Shown in pieces: positions 15,918-24,367 of a DNA stretch of 64,000 nucleotides (position 1 is its first letter; each line of letters starts with the position of its first letter). The stretch spans positions 1 to 64,000 of the forward strand of contig JAZKJD010000008.1 in NCBI GenBank assembly GCA_040384585.1, given 5' to 3'. The DNA is from JAZKJD01 sp040384585 (GTDB lineage: Bacteria > Pseudomonadota > Gammaproteobacteria > Diplorickettsiales > Diplorickettsiaceae). The position numbers were made by a program, and so were the translations under genes. Under the pieces are notes generated by a model, which saw nothing but the letters and a program-made list of their open reading frames with translations, ran no database searches and was not told the DNA's origin.

Positions 15918-17708
15918 TCAAAAGGGTGTGTAGCTAAAATTAAAGAAAAAGCGCATGCTTTTTCCGTTATGACCACTCAATTCTTGTGCTTGAACCGGAT
16001 TGGTTAAAGGCCTAGCGATACTAAGTTCAAGTTTGAAATCTTTTGTTAAGCCTAAGCGTAGGCCTGCGGATAAGGATGCATCGCTGTATACACTGTTTAA
16101 GAAAAAGCTGGGTGCAACATTTTTATTCCATACTTTACCAATATCATAACGCGTAAAATATTGTATAGATTTAAAAGACTGTGGGAAGGTATTGTACCGT
16201 AGTTCTATTCCTGCCATAATACCATTATCGCCGATAATTTCAGAGGGATCATAGGCTCGTCCAAATGGCGTTCCACCACCATAGGGAATCTTTTCCAAGG
16301 GAATCAACGGATTAAAAGCATATTGACCCATTGAGTCAATCAGTATTGAAAAAGCTTTATGAAGCACTTGTACGTGAGTCACATAATAATAAAGCTTAGT
16401 ATAATCAATCGATGGGTTATTGGTGTTATTGGAAGGGGGAGGAGCTATTCCTGCGCCCAAGGTGTGTATTCCTTGGCTTATTTCTGTTTCTATTCGGTCA
16501 GCATATTTAGGTCTAGCTCTTTCATAAATGGCTTTAGCACGCAAGGATGGAAGACGTACCTTAACATCCTCAGGTCCATTAACAGGGTCATTAAAACCAG
16601 TTGATCGACTATTATAATAGCCGAGTGCTAAACGACCTTCTAATTTTTGATTTGTCTGTAGAATAAAGGGATGATAATAATAAGCAATTAAGTCACCGAC
16701 TTTACCCGTTAAACTAGTTAGAGGGGCAGATGTGTTTGAAAATTGCTGTCCAACTACGTTAGGTTTGGTCTGTGCATAATCAGCCAAAAAATCTAAGTGA
16801 TTCCCAAAAGTACCGATAGGTATAACGTGGTATAAATAATAATATTGCAAAACTCTAGGCTCAAAGGGAGCTGTGGCCGCTGTTATGGAGGTTGAATCTC
16901 CGCCTTGGAGTAAGGAATACATATTAGCGGTGACAAATAAATTTTGTGACCCTAAATAGCGGGATTGGTTGTTATTGAGAATAGCGTAAGGTGTAAAGCG
17001 ACGTTGCTGGATAACAAAAACCAGATTTTGTGCAGCAGAATTTTCTGATAGTGGATTGATTTGTACCGTCGCTTTGACGCCTGGCAGGCGATTTGCCAAT
17101 AAAATATAATGTTGTAAGGGTTTTAGTTGTAGAGGGCGCAATTGTTTTATTTTGTCAGCATAAGTCGTAAGAAATTTTTCTATGCCGTGGGTTTTTCCTT
17201 GAATACTCACATTGGCAATGTAGGCTTCAAGGATCTCTATGTGTACATGACCTGATGTTAGATTTTGTATGGGTATGTACGCATGTGAGGCTACATAGCC
17301 ATCTCTTAAATATTTCAACGTGATGTCAGAGGCAATCTTTTTCAACTCTTGATAGCTGATTCTCTTATTGAGATAGGGAGCGTAAAAGGCTTGTAAACTT
17401 TCTTGTGTATAAACAGTCGATCCGGTAATACGGATTGAACGTAGAACAAAATGCATACGCATCCCCGCCGGTATGGGAGCTGCTATAGGTGGTGTAAGCG
17501 GTATTACGACAGCGGAACTACTCGTCTGTTTAACGATGGGTAATGGTATGGTGTTTCTTAATTGTGTTTCCACTTGTCCTGGGATTATCGTGCTAGGTAT
17601 TACTGCTGTTAATCCTTTTATAGGGAAAATAAACAGTAATAGGCAATAAAGAAACAATTGAATAAAATTTGAATAATTTCCTTTCTCTTGATTGAATCGA
17701 GACTGCAT
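15918..17708 (-). CDS. ShlB/FhaC-type two-partner secretion transporter (TpsB)
   Basis: A 596-aa outer-membrane beta-barrel protein of the Omp85/TpsB family. It has an N-terminal signal segment (about residues 18-36), a POTRA_2-type domain (IRITGSTVYTQESLQAFYAPYLNKRISYQEL), a second POTRA, and a 16-strand-like barrel ending in Phe (NFSYTPF), as expected for BAM substrates. Such proteins export a large TpsA exoprotein (hemolysin or adhesin). No TpsA gene lies in the window, so the partner is elsewhere or lost. ATG 17708 follows AAAGGAAAAGGA. Confidence 0.87.
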   Translation of the reverse strand: MQSRFNQEKGNYSNFIQLFLYCLLLFIFPIKGLTAVIPSTIIPGQVETQLRNTIPLPIVKQTSSSAVVIPLTPPIAAPIPAGMRMHFVLRSIRITGSTVYTQESLQAFYAPYLNKRISYQELKKIASDITLKYLRDGYVASHAYIPIQNLTSGHVHIEILEAYIANVSIQGKTHGIEKFLTTYADKIKQLRPLQLKPLQHYILLANRLPGVKATVQINPLSENSAAQNLVFVIQQRRFTPYAILNNNQSRYLGSQNLFVTANMYSLLQGGDSTSITAATAPFEPRVLQYYYLYHVIPIGTFGNHLDFLADYAQTKPNVVGQQFSNTSAPLTSLTGKVGDLIAYYYHPFILQTNQKLEGRLALGYYNSRSTGFNDPVNGPEDVKVRLPSLRAKAIYERARPKYADRIETEISQGIHTLGAGIAPPPSNNTNNPSIDYTKLYYYVTHVQVLHKAFSILIDSMGQYAFNPLIPLEKIPYGGGTPFGRAYDPSEIIGDNGIMAGIELRYNTFPQSFKSIQYFTRYDIGKVWNKNVAPSFFLNSVYSDASLSAGLRLGLTKDFKLELSIARPLTNPVQAQELSGHNGKSMRFFFNFSYTPF

Positions 17709-17838
17709 CGTCCTTTTCCTTTAAATATCCTATAACAAATACGTACCTAATTACCATTTTACTTCTAACACGAAACTCCTATCAGTCTAGTAGATTCTAT
17801 TTAGCAATGCCACTGACTGGAAAGTAGCAATTTTCTAT

Positions 17839-17982
17839 TAGACCTCTTTCAAAACCTGCGTTATAGACTTGATTTCATTGTTAAACGATTTGCTGCGGTC
17901 CTCATTGACTTTAGTAAACTCCGGTCCTCCCAAATCGTTTTCCTCGAACTCAAGCCCATAACTGGGTTTTGAAAGAGGTCTA
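17839..17982. repeat. Family B palindromic repeat, copy B3
   Basis: A 144-bp element with perfect terminal inverted repeats TAGACCTCTTTCAAAACC. The inserted length between TA and TA is 142 bp, identical to B1. The sequence is almost the exact reverse complement of B4 (48950). It lies just downstream of the eda stop and is presumably transcribed with it. Confidence 0.93.
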
Positions 17983-17986
17983 TTTA

Positions 17987-18619
17987 TTAGTGCAGTTTTT
18001 TTAAAAGATTTTGAGCTTTTTTAGCGCGTTGCGCAATTTCATCAAAGGCATTCGCTTGAATAAGAGAACGAGGTGCTATCCATGTTCCGCCGATACAGGA
18101 AACACAGGGTAATGAAAGATAGCTAATAAGATTATCAAGATTCACCCCACCAGTAGGACAAAAATACAGCGGCAAGACTTCCGAAATCGCGGATAATGTT
18201 TTTATTCCCCCCATACTTTCTGCCGGGAAAAACTTAAGGTGCGTTACGTCCAACTCATAAGCTAATAATGCTTCAGAAGGAGTCGCAATACCGGGAAGAT
18301 AGATTAGGTTTTGTTTTTTCGCTTCGGAAATAAGTTGTTTGCTAAGACCAGGACTGACTGCAAATTTTGCACCGGCTTCTTTCGCTTGAGATAACTGTTG
18401 TGGATTAATGATAGTACCTGCACCCACAATAGCCTTTGGAACCTCATCAACTATTTGTTTGATAGCTTTTAAGGCACAAGATGACCGTAGGGTAATTTCC
18501 AATACGGTAAAACCCGAATTAACCAGCCTATTAGCTAAAGGAATTGCATGTTCTACCCTATCGATTACAATAATTGGTATAATACGATTCAGCTGTAGAA
18601 TATCGGTGAGTGTAAGCAT
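17987..18619 (-). CDS. eda: KDPG/KHG aldolase
   Basis: 2-dehydro-3-deoxyphosphogluconate aldolase (210 aa from the ATG at 18619), which splits KDPG into pyruvate and glyceraldehyde-3-phosphate. It shows VLEITLRSSCAL with the active-site Glu, GAGTIINPQQ, and the Schiff-base lysine in THLKFFPAE. It is divergent from kdgK and completes that cluster's pathway. The ATG lies 4 bp from the edge of repeat C3; the ATG at 18631 is inside the repeat. The ribosome-binding region (GGGTATAAAC) therefore comes from the repeat. Confidence 0.95.
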   Translation of the reverse strand: MLTLTDILQLNRIIPIIVIDRVEHAIPLANRLVNSGFTVLEITLRSSCALKAIKQIVDEVPKAIVGAGTIINPQQLSQAKEAGAKFAVSPGLSKQLISEAKKQNLIYLPGIATPSEALLAYELDVTHLKFFPAESMGGIKTLSAISEVLPLYFCPTGGVNLDNLISYLSLPCVSCIGGTWIAPRSLIQANAFDEIAQRAKKAQNLLKKLH

Positions 18620-18622
18620 GTT

Positions 18623-18814
18623 TATACCCATTGCACTTGAAAATGCGAGATCGCATTTTCAAGTGCTTTCTTTGCGCGATGGGGATTTTCAAGGGGAGAA
18701 TCGCGATTTCTCCTCTTGAATAACGGGCGGAAGCTTGCTTTCGCCCGTTAAGTAATCGGTTATACCGCTCGCTGCGAATTCGAAAAGTTCGCATCTTCAA
18801 GTACGAGCGGTATA
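18623..18814. repeat. Family C palindromic repeat, full copy C3
   Basis: A 192-bp element with TATACCC / GGTATAT ends. It contains a hairpin GCACTTGAAAATGCGA / TCGCATTTTCAAGTGC, a CAAGGGGAGAATCGCGATTT block and a right hairpin TACCGCTCG / CGAGCGGTA. It is nearly identical to C8 (59615) and related in inverse orientation to C4 (27612). It forms the divergent promoter region of eda and kdgK together with repeat A3; no gene lies in this 464-bp gap. Confidence 0.93.
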
Positions 18815-18827
18815 TCCTCGGTAATTT

Positions 18828-18953
18828 CTGCAAGGGACAAAAATTAGAAAGCGGAAGGGGTGACAATGAATGCGACTTCTTTTTGTGGCATAAGCCAGCA
18901 AAAAAGTACATTCGCTGGCAGGACCCGTGCCGACAATTTTTTGTCCTGTGCAG
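18828..18953. repeat. Family A palindromic repeat, copy A3
   Basis: A 126-bp inverted repeat ending in TTTTTTGTCCTGTGCAG, with the left end CTGCAAGGGACAAAAATT. The core has GGGGTGACAATGAATGCGAC, GTGGCATAAGCCAGC and CTGGCAGGACCCGTGCC. It is adjacent to C3 in the eda-kdgK divergent gap. Confidence 0.88.
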
Positions 18954-19083
18954 AACTCGATAATACGTTCTCCTTTTTTTCTAAGCAAATTTTAGAGACA
19001 AAACCTAAAAAGACCTATAACGCACTTTTAGAGTGACTACTGGCCAGCCTTAAAAATTGCTCAAAAATATTTCGGTATCTAAA

Positions 19084-20025
19084 ATGAAGCAAATTGCGGT
19101 GATCGGTGAAGCGATGTTAGAACTTTCGCACCGAAATGATACTTTATTAGCGTTATCCTTTGCAGGCGATACACTGAACTTTGCTATTTATTTACGACGC
19201 TTACTCCCTATAGAGTCTTTTAATGTCCATTATGTAACCGCTCTAGGCTGTGATCCCTATAGTAATAGCATGCTAGAAAACTGGCAGCAGGAAGGGATAA
19301 ATACCAATCTGATTTGCCGTTTAGACAATAAATTACCTGGACTTTATTTAATTCGCACCGATGAAGCAGGAGAAAGAACTTTTTATTTTTATCGGCAAAA
19401 CTCTGCGGCGAGGGAACTTTTCAAAAATGATGCAGCAATCACTTTATCACAACGTTTGCTTTCAATGGACTACTTGTATTTGTCTGGAATTACCTTAGCT
19501 ATCCTTGATCCAAGTAGTCGAGAACACGTATGGGAACTATTAAAAAAAGCGAGACAACAAGGTATCAAGGTAATTTTTGATACGAACTATCGCGCTTCCC
19601 TTTGGTCTGATCGCGAATCTGCAAAAGAAACCATGGAACGAACTTTGCGATGGGTAGATATCGCTTTACCTACTTTGGTTGATGAGCAGGCCTTATTTGA
19701 CGATGTTACTGCAGAAGCTTGTGCGCAGCGCTTATTAAAAAAAGGAATAACAGAGGTGGTTGTTAAATGTGGTGCTAATCCTGCTTTAGTTGATACTATT
19801 AGCCGGAAAAAAAGTGTCCCTGCTTGTTTGATTAAGAAAGTGACGGATACCACTGGCGCCGGTGATTCATTCAATGCAGCTTATATAGCAGCACGTTTGC
19901 TAGGGTTAGAACCTATAAAAGCAGTTCAATGGGGTCACCGATTAGCTGCTACCGTTATTACCTACCCAGGCGCAATCATCCCAATAACAACAATGCCACA
20001 TTTATCTTGGCCACATTTATCTTGA
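19084..20025 (+). CDS. kdgK: 2-keto-3-deoxygluconate kinase (PfkB family)
   Basis: A 313-aa ribokinase-family sugar kinase predicted to phosphorylate 2-keto-3-deoxygluconate to KDPG, the substrate of Eda encoded divergently. It has the N-terminal VIGEAMLELS, a glycine/N motif (SFAGDTLNFAIYLRRL) and the catalytic DTTGAGDSFNAAYIAARL signature with the Asp base. ATG 19084 aligns with the family start; the TTG at 19057 would add nine residues. The specificity assignment rests on the neighbours; fructokinase is the alternative. Confidence 0.87.
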   Translation: MKQIAVIGEAMLELSHRNDTLLALSFAGDTLNFAIYLRRLLPIESFNVHYVTALGCDPYSNSMLENWQQEGINTNLICRLDNKLPGLYLIRTDEAGERTFYFYRQNSAARELFKNDAAITLSQRLLSMDYLYLSGITLAILDPSSREHVWELLKKARQQGIKVIFDTNYRASLWSDRESAKETMERTLRWVDIALPTLVDEQALFDDVTAEACAQRLLKKGITEVVVKCGANPALVDTISRKKSVPACLIKKVTDTTGAGDSFNAAYIAARLLGLEPIKAVQWGHRLAATVITYPGAIIPITTMPHLSWPHLS

Positions 20026-20032
20026 GGAAATT

Positions 20033-21085
20033 ATGCCCGAAATGTTTTGTCAACCCTGCGTTTTTGGTGAGTTACCTGATGGTCAAACGGTCGATCACTA
20101 TACGCTACGTAATCCCAGCGGTATGTCAATTAGTGTCATGAACTATGGTGCTTCGTTAACTTCAGTAAAAATACCTGGCTTAGGAGGTACTGTACACGAA
20201 TTGACTTTAGGGTTTGATCAACTACAAGAATACTTAAGCCATGATTTTTATTTTGGCGCAACCATAGGGAGAGTTGCAAATCGTATTGCAAATGCAAGTT
20301 TTAATTATCAAGGATGCGACTTCTCTTTAACTAAGAATAAAGGTTATTCACATCACTTACACGGTGGTAATAAAGGGTTTGATAAAGTCATTTGGCAACC
20401 TGACGTTTTGATCCAGAGTGATAAGGCTAGTGTTAGGTTTAACTATACGAGCCCAGAGGGTGATCAAGGTTACCCAGGAACTCTGGAGGTAAAAACGACC
20501 TATAGTTTAACCTTAACGAATGAATTAAAAATTTCATTTGAAGCGAAGACAGATCGCATAACACCGGTTGATTTAACTAACCACACTTATTGGAATTTAG
20601 CGGGCGCTGGGTGTGGCACGGTATTAAATCATGTGCTACAGGTTTTTTCAGATCAGTATGTGGTTACTGATAAGGATTTACTTCCAACGGGTCAAATAGC
20701 GGAAGTCAGTGATAGTCCTTTTGATTTTCGTCAACCACACCATTTGGGTGAGCGTTTAGATCAGACCTCAATCAATGGCTATGATCTTTGTTTTGTATTG
20801 CCAGCCACCACAAATCACGAACTTCGTTTAGCGGCACAGATAAAAGATCCACAAAGTGGCCGTACGTTAGAAGTGACGACGACACAACCAGGATTACAAT
20901 TTTATACTGGCAATAGTCTAAAGAATTATCCTATAGCGAGTGGGCTTACTACTCAAAGATATGGAGGATTTTGTATGGAAACGCAAAATCTTCCAGGTGC
21001 AGTAAGATACTCTCAATTTCCTTCGCCTTTTTTAGCGCCCGGCGATTGGTATCGCCATGAGACAATATATCGATTGATTTGGTAA
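20033..21085 (+). CDS. galM: Aldose 1-epimerase (mutarotase)
   Basis: A 350-aa GalM-family enzyme interconverting alpha and beta anomers of aldoses. It shows NRIANASFNYQG, the HHLHGGNKGFDK substrate loop, TPVDLTNHTYWNLAG with the catalytic His, and a C-terminal METQNLPGAV with the catalytic Glu. It starts 7 bp after the kdgK stop behind a GAGGAAAT site. In this cluster it would supply the anomer used by the sugar dehydrogenase. Confidence 0.93.
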   Translation: MPEMFCQPCVFGELPDGQTVDHYTLRNPSGMSISVMNYGASLTSVKIPGLGGTVHELTLGFDQLQEYLSHDFYFGATIGRVANRIANASFNYQGCDFSLTKNKGYSHHLHGGNKGFDKVIWQPDVLIQSDKASVRFNYTSPEGDQGYPGTLEVKTTYSLTLTNELKISFEAKTDRITPVDLTNHTYWNLAGAGCGTVLNHVLQVFSDQYVVTDKDLLPTGQIAEVSDSPFDFRQPHHLGERLDQTSINGYDLCFVLPATTNHELRLAAQIKDPQSGRTLEVTTTQPGLQFYTGNSLKNYPIASGLTTQRYGGFCMETQNLPGAVRYSQFPSPFLAPGDWYRHETIYRLIW

Positions 21086-21105
21086 AACGTAGGGTGTGTT
21101 GACAT

Positions 21106-21978
21106 ATGAAGATTGATACCATTTGTGAGGAGACGATGCTATTGGGAGAAAGTCCACTTTGGCACCCCGTAGAAAACTGCCTTTATTGGGTAGATATCGT
21201 AGCCGCTACATTGAATCGTTTTGAGATAATGAATAAAAGCCTTAAGAAATTTAACATGCCTAAGCCAATAGGTTCTATTGGCTGGCGTGCTAAAGGAGGA
21301 CTGATAGCAGCGCTCAGCGATCATTTTGCTTCTGTCAATACAGAGACAGGAACTACACAAACAATAGCCTTGCCTTTACAACGACAGCGCGATGTTATGT
21401 TTAATGATGGAAAATGTGATCGACAAGGTCGTTTTTGGGCAGGGACTAAAGATATTGCAGAAAAAAATCCGATTGGATCCTTATACTGTTTAGACACAGA
21501 AGGAAAAGCGACTGAAATATTACAACGTGGGTTCACAGTGAGTAACGGAATTGCTTGGAGCTTAGATAATAGCCGAATGTATATTTGCGATTCTCCCGCA
21601 CGTCAGATTTATCAGTATGAATTTGATCCGATAAAGGGCCAATTAGGACGCTTTCAGATTTTTGCTAAAATTCTTGAATCTGAAGGTTTTCCTGATGGTC
21701 TCACGGTAGACAGTGAAGGCTATATATGGAGTTGCCATTGGGATGGCTGGCAAATTACTCGCTATACACCAACAGGAGAAATTGATAGCGTTATTCCTAT
21801 GCCAGTTCCTAGACCGACAAGTTGTTGTTTTGGAGGTCCAGATTTAAAAACTCTCTATGTGACTTCGGCTTCCATCGGTTTATCTGCTTCAATGCTAGAG
21901 GATGCTCCACAATCAGGCCAGGTTTTTGCTCTAGAGATGGAGGTTATGGGTATAGCTGAGCCCGCCTATTTAGGTTAG
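21106..21978 (+). CDS. SMP-30/gluconolactonase-family lactonase
   Basis: A 290-aa six-bladed beta-propeller lactonase that hydrolyses sugar lactones to aldonic acids. Metal-site motifs are GESPLWHP (Glu), VSNGIAWSLDN (Asn) and PDGLTVDSEG (Asp), and DGKCDRQGRFWAGT is a typical family segment. It lies between the mutarotase and the sugar symporter, consistent with opening a glucono-, galactono- or mannono-lactone. The exact lactone is not determined. Confidence 0.9.
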   Translation: MKIDTICEETMLLGESPLWHPVENCLYWVDIVAATLNRFEIMNKSLKKFNMPKPIGSIGWRAKGGLIAALSDHFASVNTETGTTQTIALPLQRQRDVMFNDGKCDRQGRFWAGTKDIAEKNPIGSLYCLDTEGKATEILQRGFTVSNGIAWSLDNSRMYICDSPARQIYQYEFDPIKGQLGRFQIFAKILESEGFPDGLTVDSEGYIWSCHWDGWQITRYTPTGEIDSVIPMPVPRPTSCCFGGPDLKTLYVTSASIGLSASMLEDAPQSGQVFALEMEVMGIAEPAYLG

Positions 21979-21986
21979 GTTCCACT

Positions 21987-22008
21987 ATTTTTTGTCCTGT
22001 ACAAAAGT
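21987..22008. repeat. Family A end fragment
   Basis: TATTTTTTGTCCTGTACAAAAG matches only the right terminal arm of family A (TTTTTTGTCCTGTGC). It is a solo remnant in the 143-bp gap between the lactonase and the symporter gene. Confidence 0.45.
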
Positions 22009-22121
22009 CATTAAATAGCTTACATATATTTTATTTTTGTCTATTTTTAGGGCTTTTTATTTGCTTTTAGCTTGGATCGAGGTAAAGTAACTCGCTATGA
22101 TACCTATAAAAAAGTGTTTTC

Positions 22122-23540
22122 ATGGCTAGACTATCAAACTCTAATTGTTTGGTTTATGCCATTTCAGTATTTGCAGCGCTAGCAGGGTTATTGTTTGGTT
22201 ACGATACAGGAATAATCTCCGGTGCTATTTTATTTATAAAAAAAGATTTTGCTTTATCTGCTTTTCAGATAGAGGTAGTGGTCAGTGCAGTTTTATTAGG
22301 TGCTTTAATTGGTTCGGGGCTTAGTGGTAGACTTACTGACCGATTTGGAAGACGCAAGGTCTTAGTATTTACCGCCGTCACTTTTATCATTGGTTCCCTC
22401 TCTACTGCCTTTGCACCTAATATAAATTGTTTGGTTATTGGTCGTATCATACTAGGAGTTGCTATCGGTGTTGGTTCTTTCACTGCACCTCTCTATCTCG
22501 CTGAGATAGCCCCACAACGTATTCGTGGAATGTTGGTTTCCTTGAACCAGTTAGCGGTAACGATAGGAATCGTTTTTTCTTATTTAATCAATTATTATTT
22601 TTCCGCACATGGCCGTTGGCCTTGGATGCTAGGCTTAGGCGTTGTGCCTGCAGTCATTCTATTATTGGGTACTTTATTTTTACCAGAAAGTCCACGCTGG
22701 ATGATATTAAAGGGTTGGGAACATAAGGCACGCGCTATTTTGCAAGACATTCGTGTAGGTGAAAATATTAATAAGGAATTTAGCGAAATTCAGCAAACAG
22801 TACATATGGAAAAAGGATCCCATCGTTTACTGCTTGCAAAATGGGTGCGTCCCATTTTGTTTATTAGTTTAGGGTTGAGCTTTTTTCAACAAGTCACCGG
22901 GATTAACACGATTATTTATTATGCGCCTACTATTCTACAAATGGCAGGCTTTAAACAAGCAGGAGGCGCTATTTTAGCTACACTTGGCGTAGGCGTGATC
23001 AATGTATTATTTACTATTATCGCCCTACCCTTAATTGATCGATGGGGACGTCGTCCTTTATTACTTTTAGGGCTTTCAGGTATGTTTATCAGTCTAACTG
23101 TGATGGGAATTGCTTTTTATTATCCTGGATTTGCTGCATTACGTTGGGTGGCAGTTGGAAGTATGGTTATTTATATCGCAAGCTTTGCAATAAGTTTAGG
23201 TCCTATTATGTGGCTTATCATTTCTGAAATTTTTCCTTTAAATATTCGTGGAGTCGGTGCCAGTTTAGCTATTTCTGTGAGCTGGGGATTCAATATGCTG
23301 GTTGCGTTAACGTTTTTAACACTTATTCAGCTCATGGGCCCTAGTCACACATTTTGGCTCTACGCTTTTTTATGTATATTAGGTTGGATTTTTGTTTATT
23401 TTATTGTTCCAGAAACGAAAGGTTGCTCTTTAGAGCAAATTGAACAGAATTTACGCTTGGGTCGTCCTAGCCGCGAGCTAGGTATTCCTTCAAGTAAATT
23501 TTCAACTTCTAATAAGCAAAAATCCTCATTTCTTCTTTAA
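22122..23540 (+). CDS. Sugar/H+ symporter (MFS sugar porter family)
   Basis: A 472-aa sugar porter related to XylE/GalP/AraE. Signature features are LLFGYDTGIISGAILFI in TM1, GRLTDRFGRRK after TM2, PLYLAEIAPQRIRG, PESPRWM at the end of the N-half, QQVTGINTIIYYAPTI in TM7, and PETKGCSLEQIEQ at the C-terminus. About 12 transmembrane helices. Specificity for xylose, galactose or glucose cannot be told apart by eye. It likely imports the sugar processed by the flanking enzymes. Confidence 0.93.
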   Translation: MARLSNSNCLVYAISVFAALAGLLFGYDTGIISGAILFIKKDFALSAFQIEVVVSAVLLGALIGSGLSGRLTDRFGRRKVLVFTAVTFIIGSLSTAFAPNINCLVIGRIILGVAIGVGSFTAPLYLAEIAPQRIRGMLVSLNQLAVTIGIVFSYLINYYFSAHGRWPWMLGLGVVPAVILLLGTLFLPESPRWMILKGWEHKARAILQDIRVGENINKEFSEIQQTVHMEKGSHRLLLAKWVRPILFISLGLSFFQQVTGINTIIYYAPTILQMAGFKQAGGAILATLGVGVINVLFTIIALPLIDRWGRRPLLLLGLSGMFISLTVMGIAFYYPGFAALRWVAVGSMVIYIASFAISLGPIMWLIISEIFPLNIRGVGASLAISVSWGFNMLVALTFLTLIQLMGPSHTFWLYAFLCILGWIFVYFIVPETKGCSLEQIEQNLRLGRPSRELGIPSSKFSTSNKQKSSFLL

Positions 23541-23562
23541 AATAGTGATAGCGGAATAGTTA

Positions 23563-24351
23563 ATGTTAAAAAATAAAATTATTTTAATTACAGGTTCTAC
23601 TAATGGGATTGGGTCAGCTACGGCACGTCGCTGTGTTGCCCAAGGCGCTAAAGTCATGATCCATGGTCGCCAGGAAGATCGTGCTAAGGCCTTAGTGGCA
23701 GAGTTAGGAAAAGACTCCGCACATTATTTGATTGCTGATTTAGCCGATGAAAATTCGTATCACTATTTAATAACAGAGACGGTAAAGAAATTTGGCACTT
23801 TACATGGTTTAGTTAATAACGCCGGTATTTATCCTAGAAATAATATTGACAGTGCCAGTTTAGCGCTTTGTGAACAAATTATGCGGATCAACTTTTACGC
23901 GCCGTTGCTGTTATGTAAAGCGGCTGTAAAAGTTTTTCGAAAACAAGAGCACAGCGGAGCTATCGTTAATATAGGGTCTATGAATGCTTATTGCGGCCAA
24001 CCGGATCTATTGATTTATTCATCCTCAAAAGGAGCGCTGATGACGATGACTCGCAATTTAGCAGATAGTTTAGGCCCTGATCATATCCGCGTTAATCAAT
24101 TAAACGTTGGTTGGACGCCTACTGAGAATGAGATTTTTTTAAAACTAGCAGAAGGTCTTCCAGAAAATTGGCAAGAACGAATACCTAAAGTGTATGCGCC
24201 AAGTGGTCATTTATTATCCCCGGATAATGTAGCATCACATGTGGTGTTTTGGCTATCTGATCAATCAGCGCCTATCAGTGGTGCTGTGTATGAAGTCGAG
24301 CAGTATCCGATTATTGGACGTAACCGCATCAATGATTTGGTGCTAAGTTAA
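23563..24351 (+). CDS. SDR oxidoreductase, likely sugar dehydrogenase
   Basis: A 262-aa classical short-chain dehydrogenase: cofactor motif TGSTNGIGSATARR, NNAG at LVNNAGIYPRN, catalytic Ser in NIGSMNAY, and YSSSK active site. The residue pattern after beta-2 (MIHGRQEDR) suggests NADP or dual use. Located between a sugar symporter and a sugar-acid dehydratase, it probably oxidises an aldose at C1 to its lactone. This is inference from context, as SDR specificity is hard to predict. Confidence 0.85.
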   Translation: MLKNKIILITGSTNGIGSATARRCVAQGAKVMIHGRQEDRAKALVAELGKDSAHYLIADLADENSYHYLITETVKKFGTLHGLVNNAGIYPRNNIDSASLALCEQIMRINFYAPLLLCKAAVKVFRKQEHSGAIVNIGSMNAYCGQPDLLIYSSSKGALMTMTRNLADSLGPDHIRVNQLNVGWTPTENEIFLKLAEGLPENWQERIPKVYAPSGHLLSPDNVASHVVFWLSDQSAPISGAVYEVEQYPIIGRNRINDLVLS

Positions 24352-24367
24352 GAAATCGAGGTAAGCA

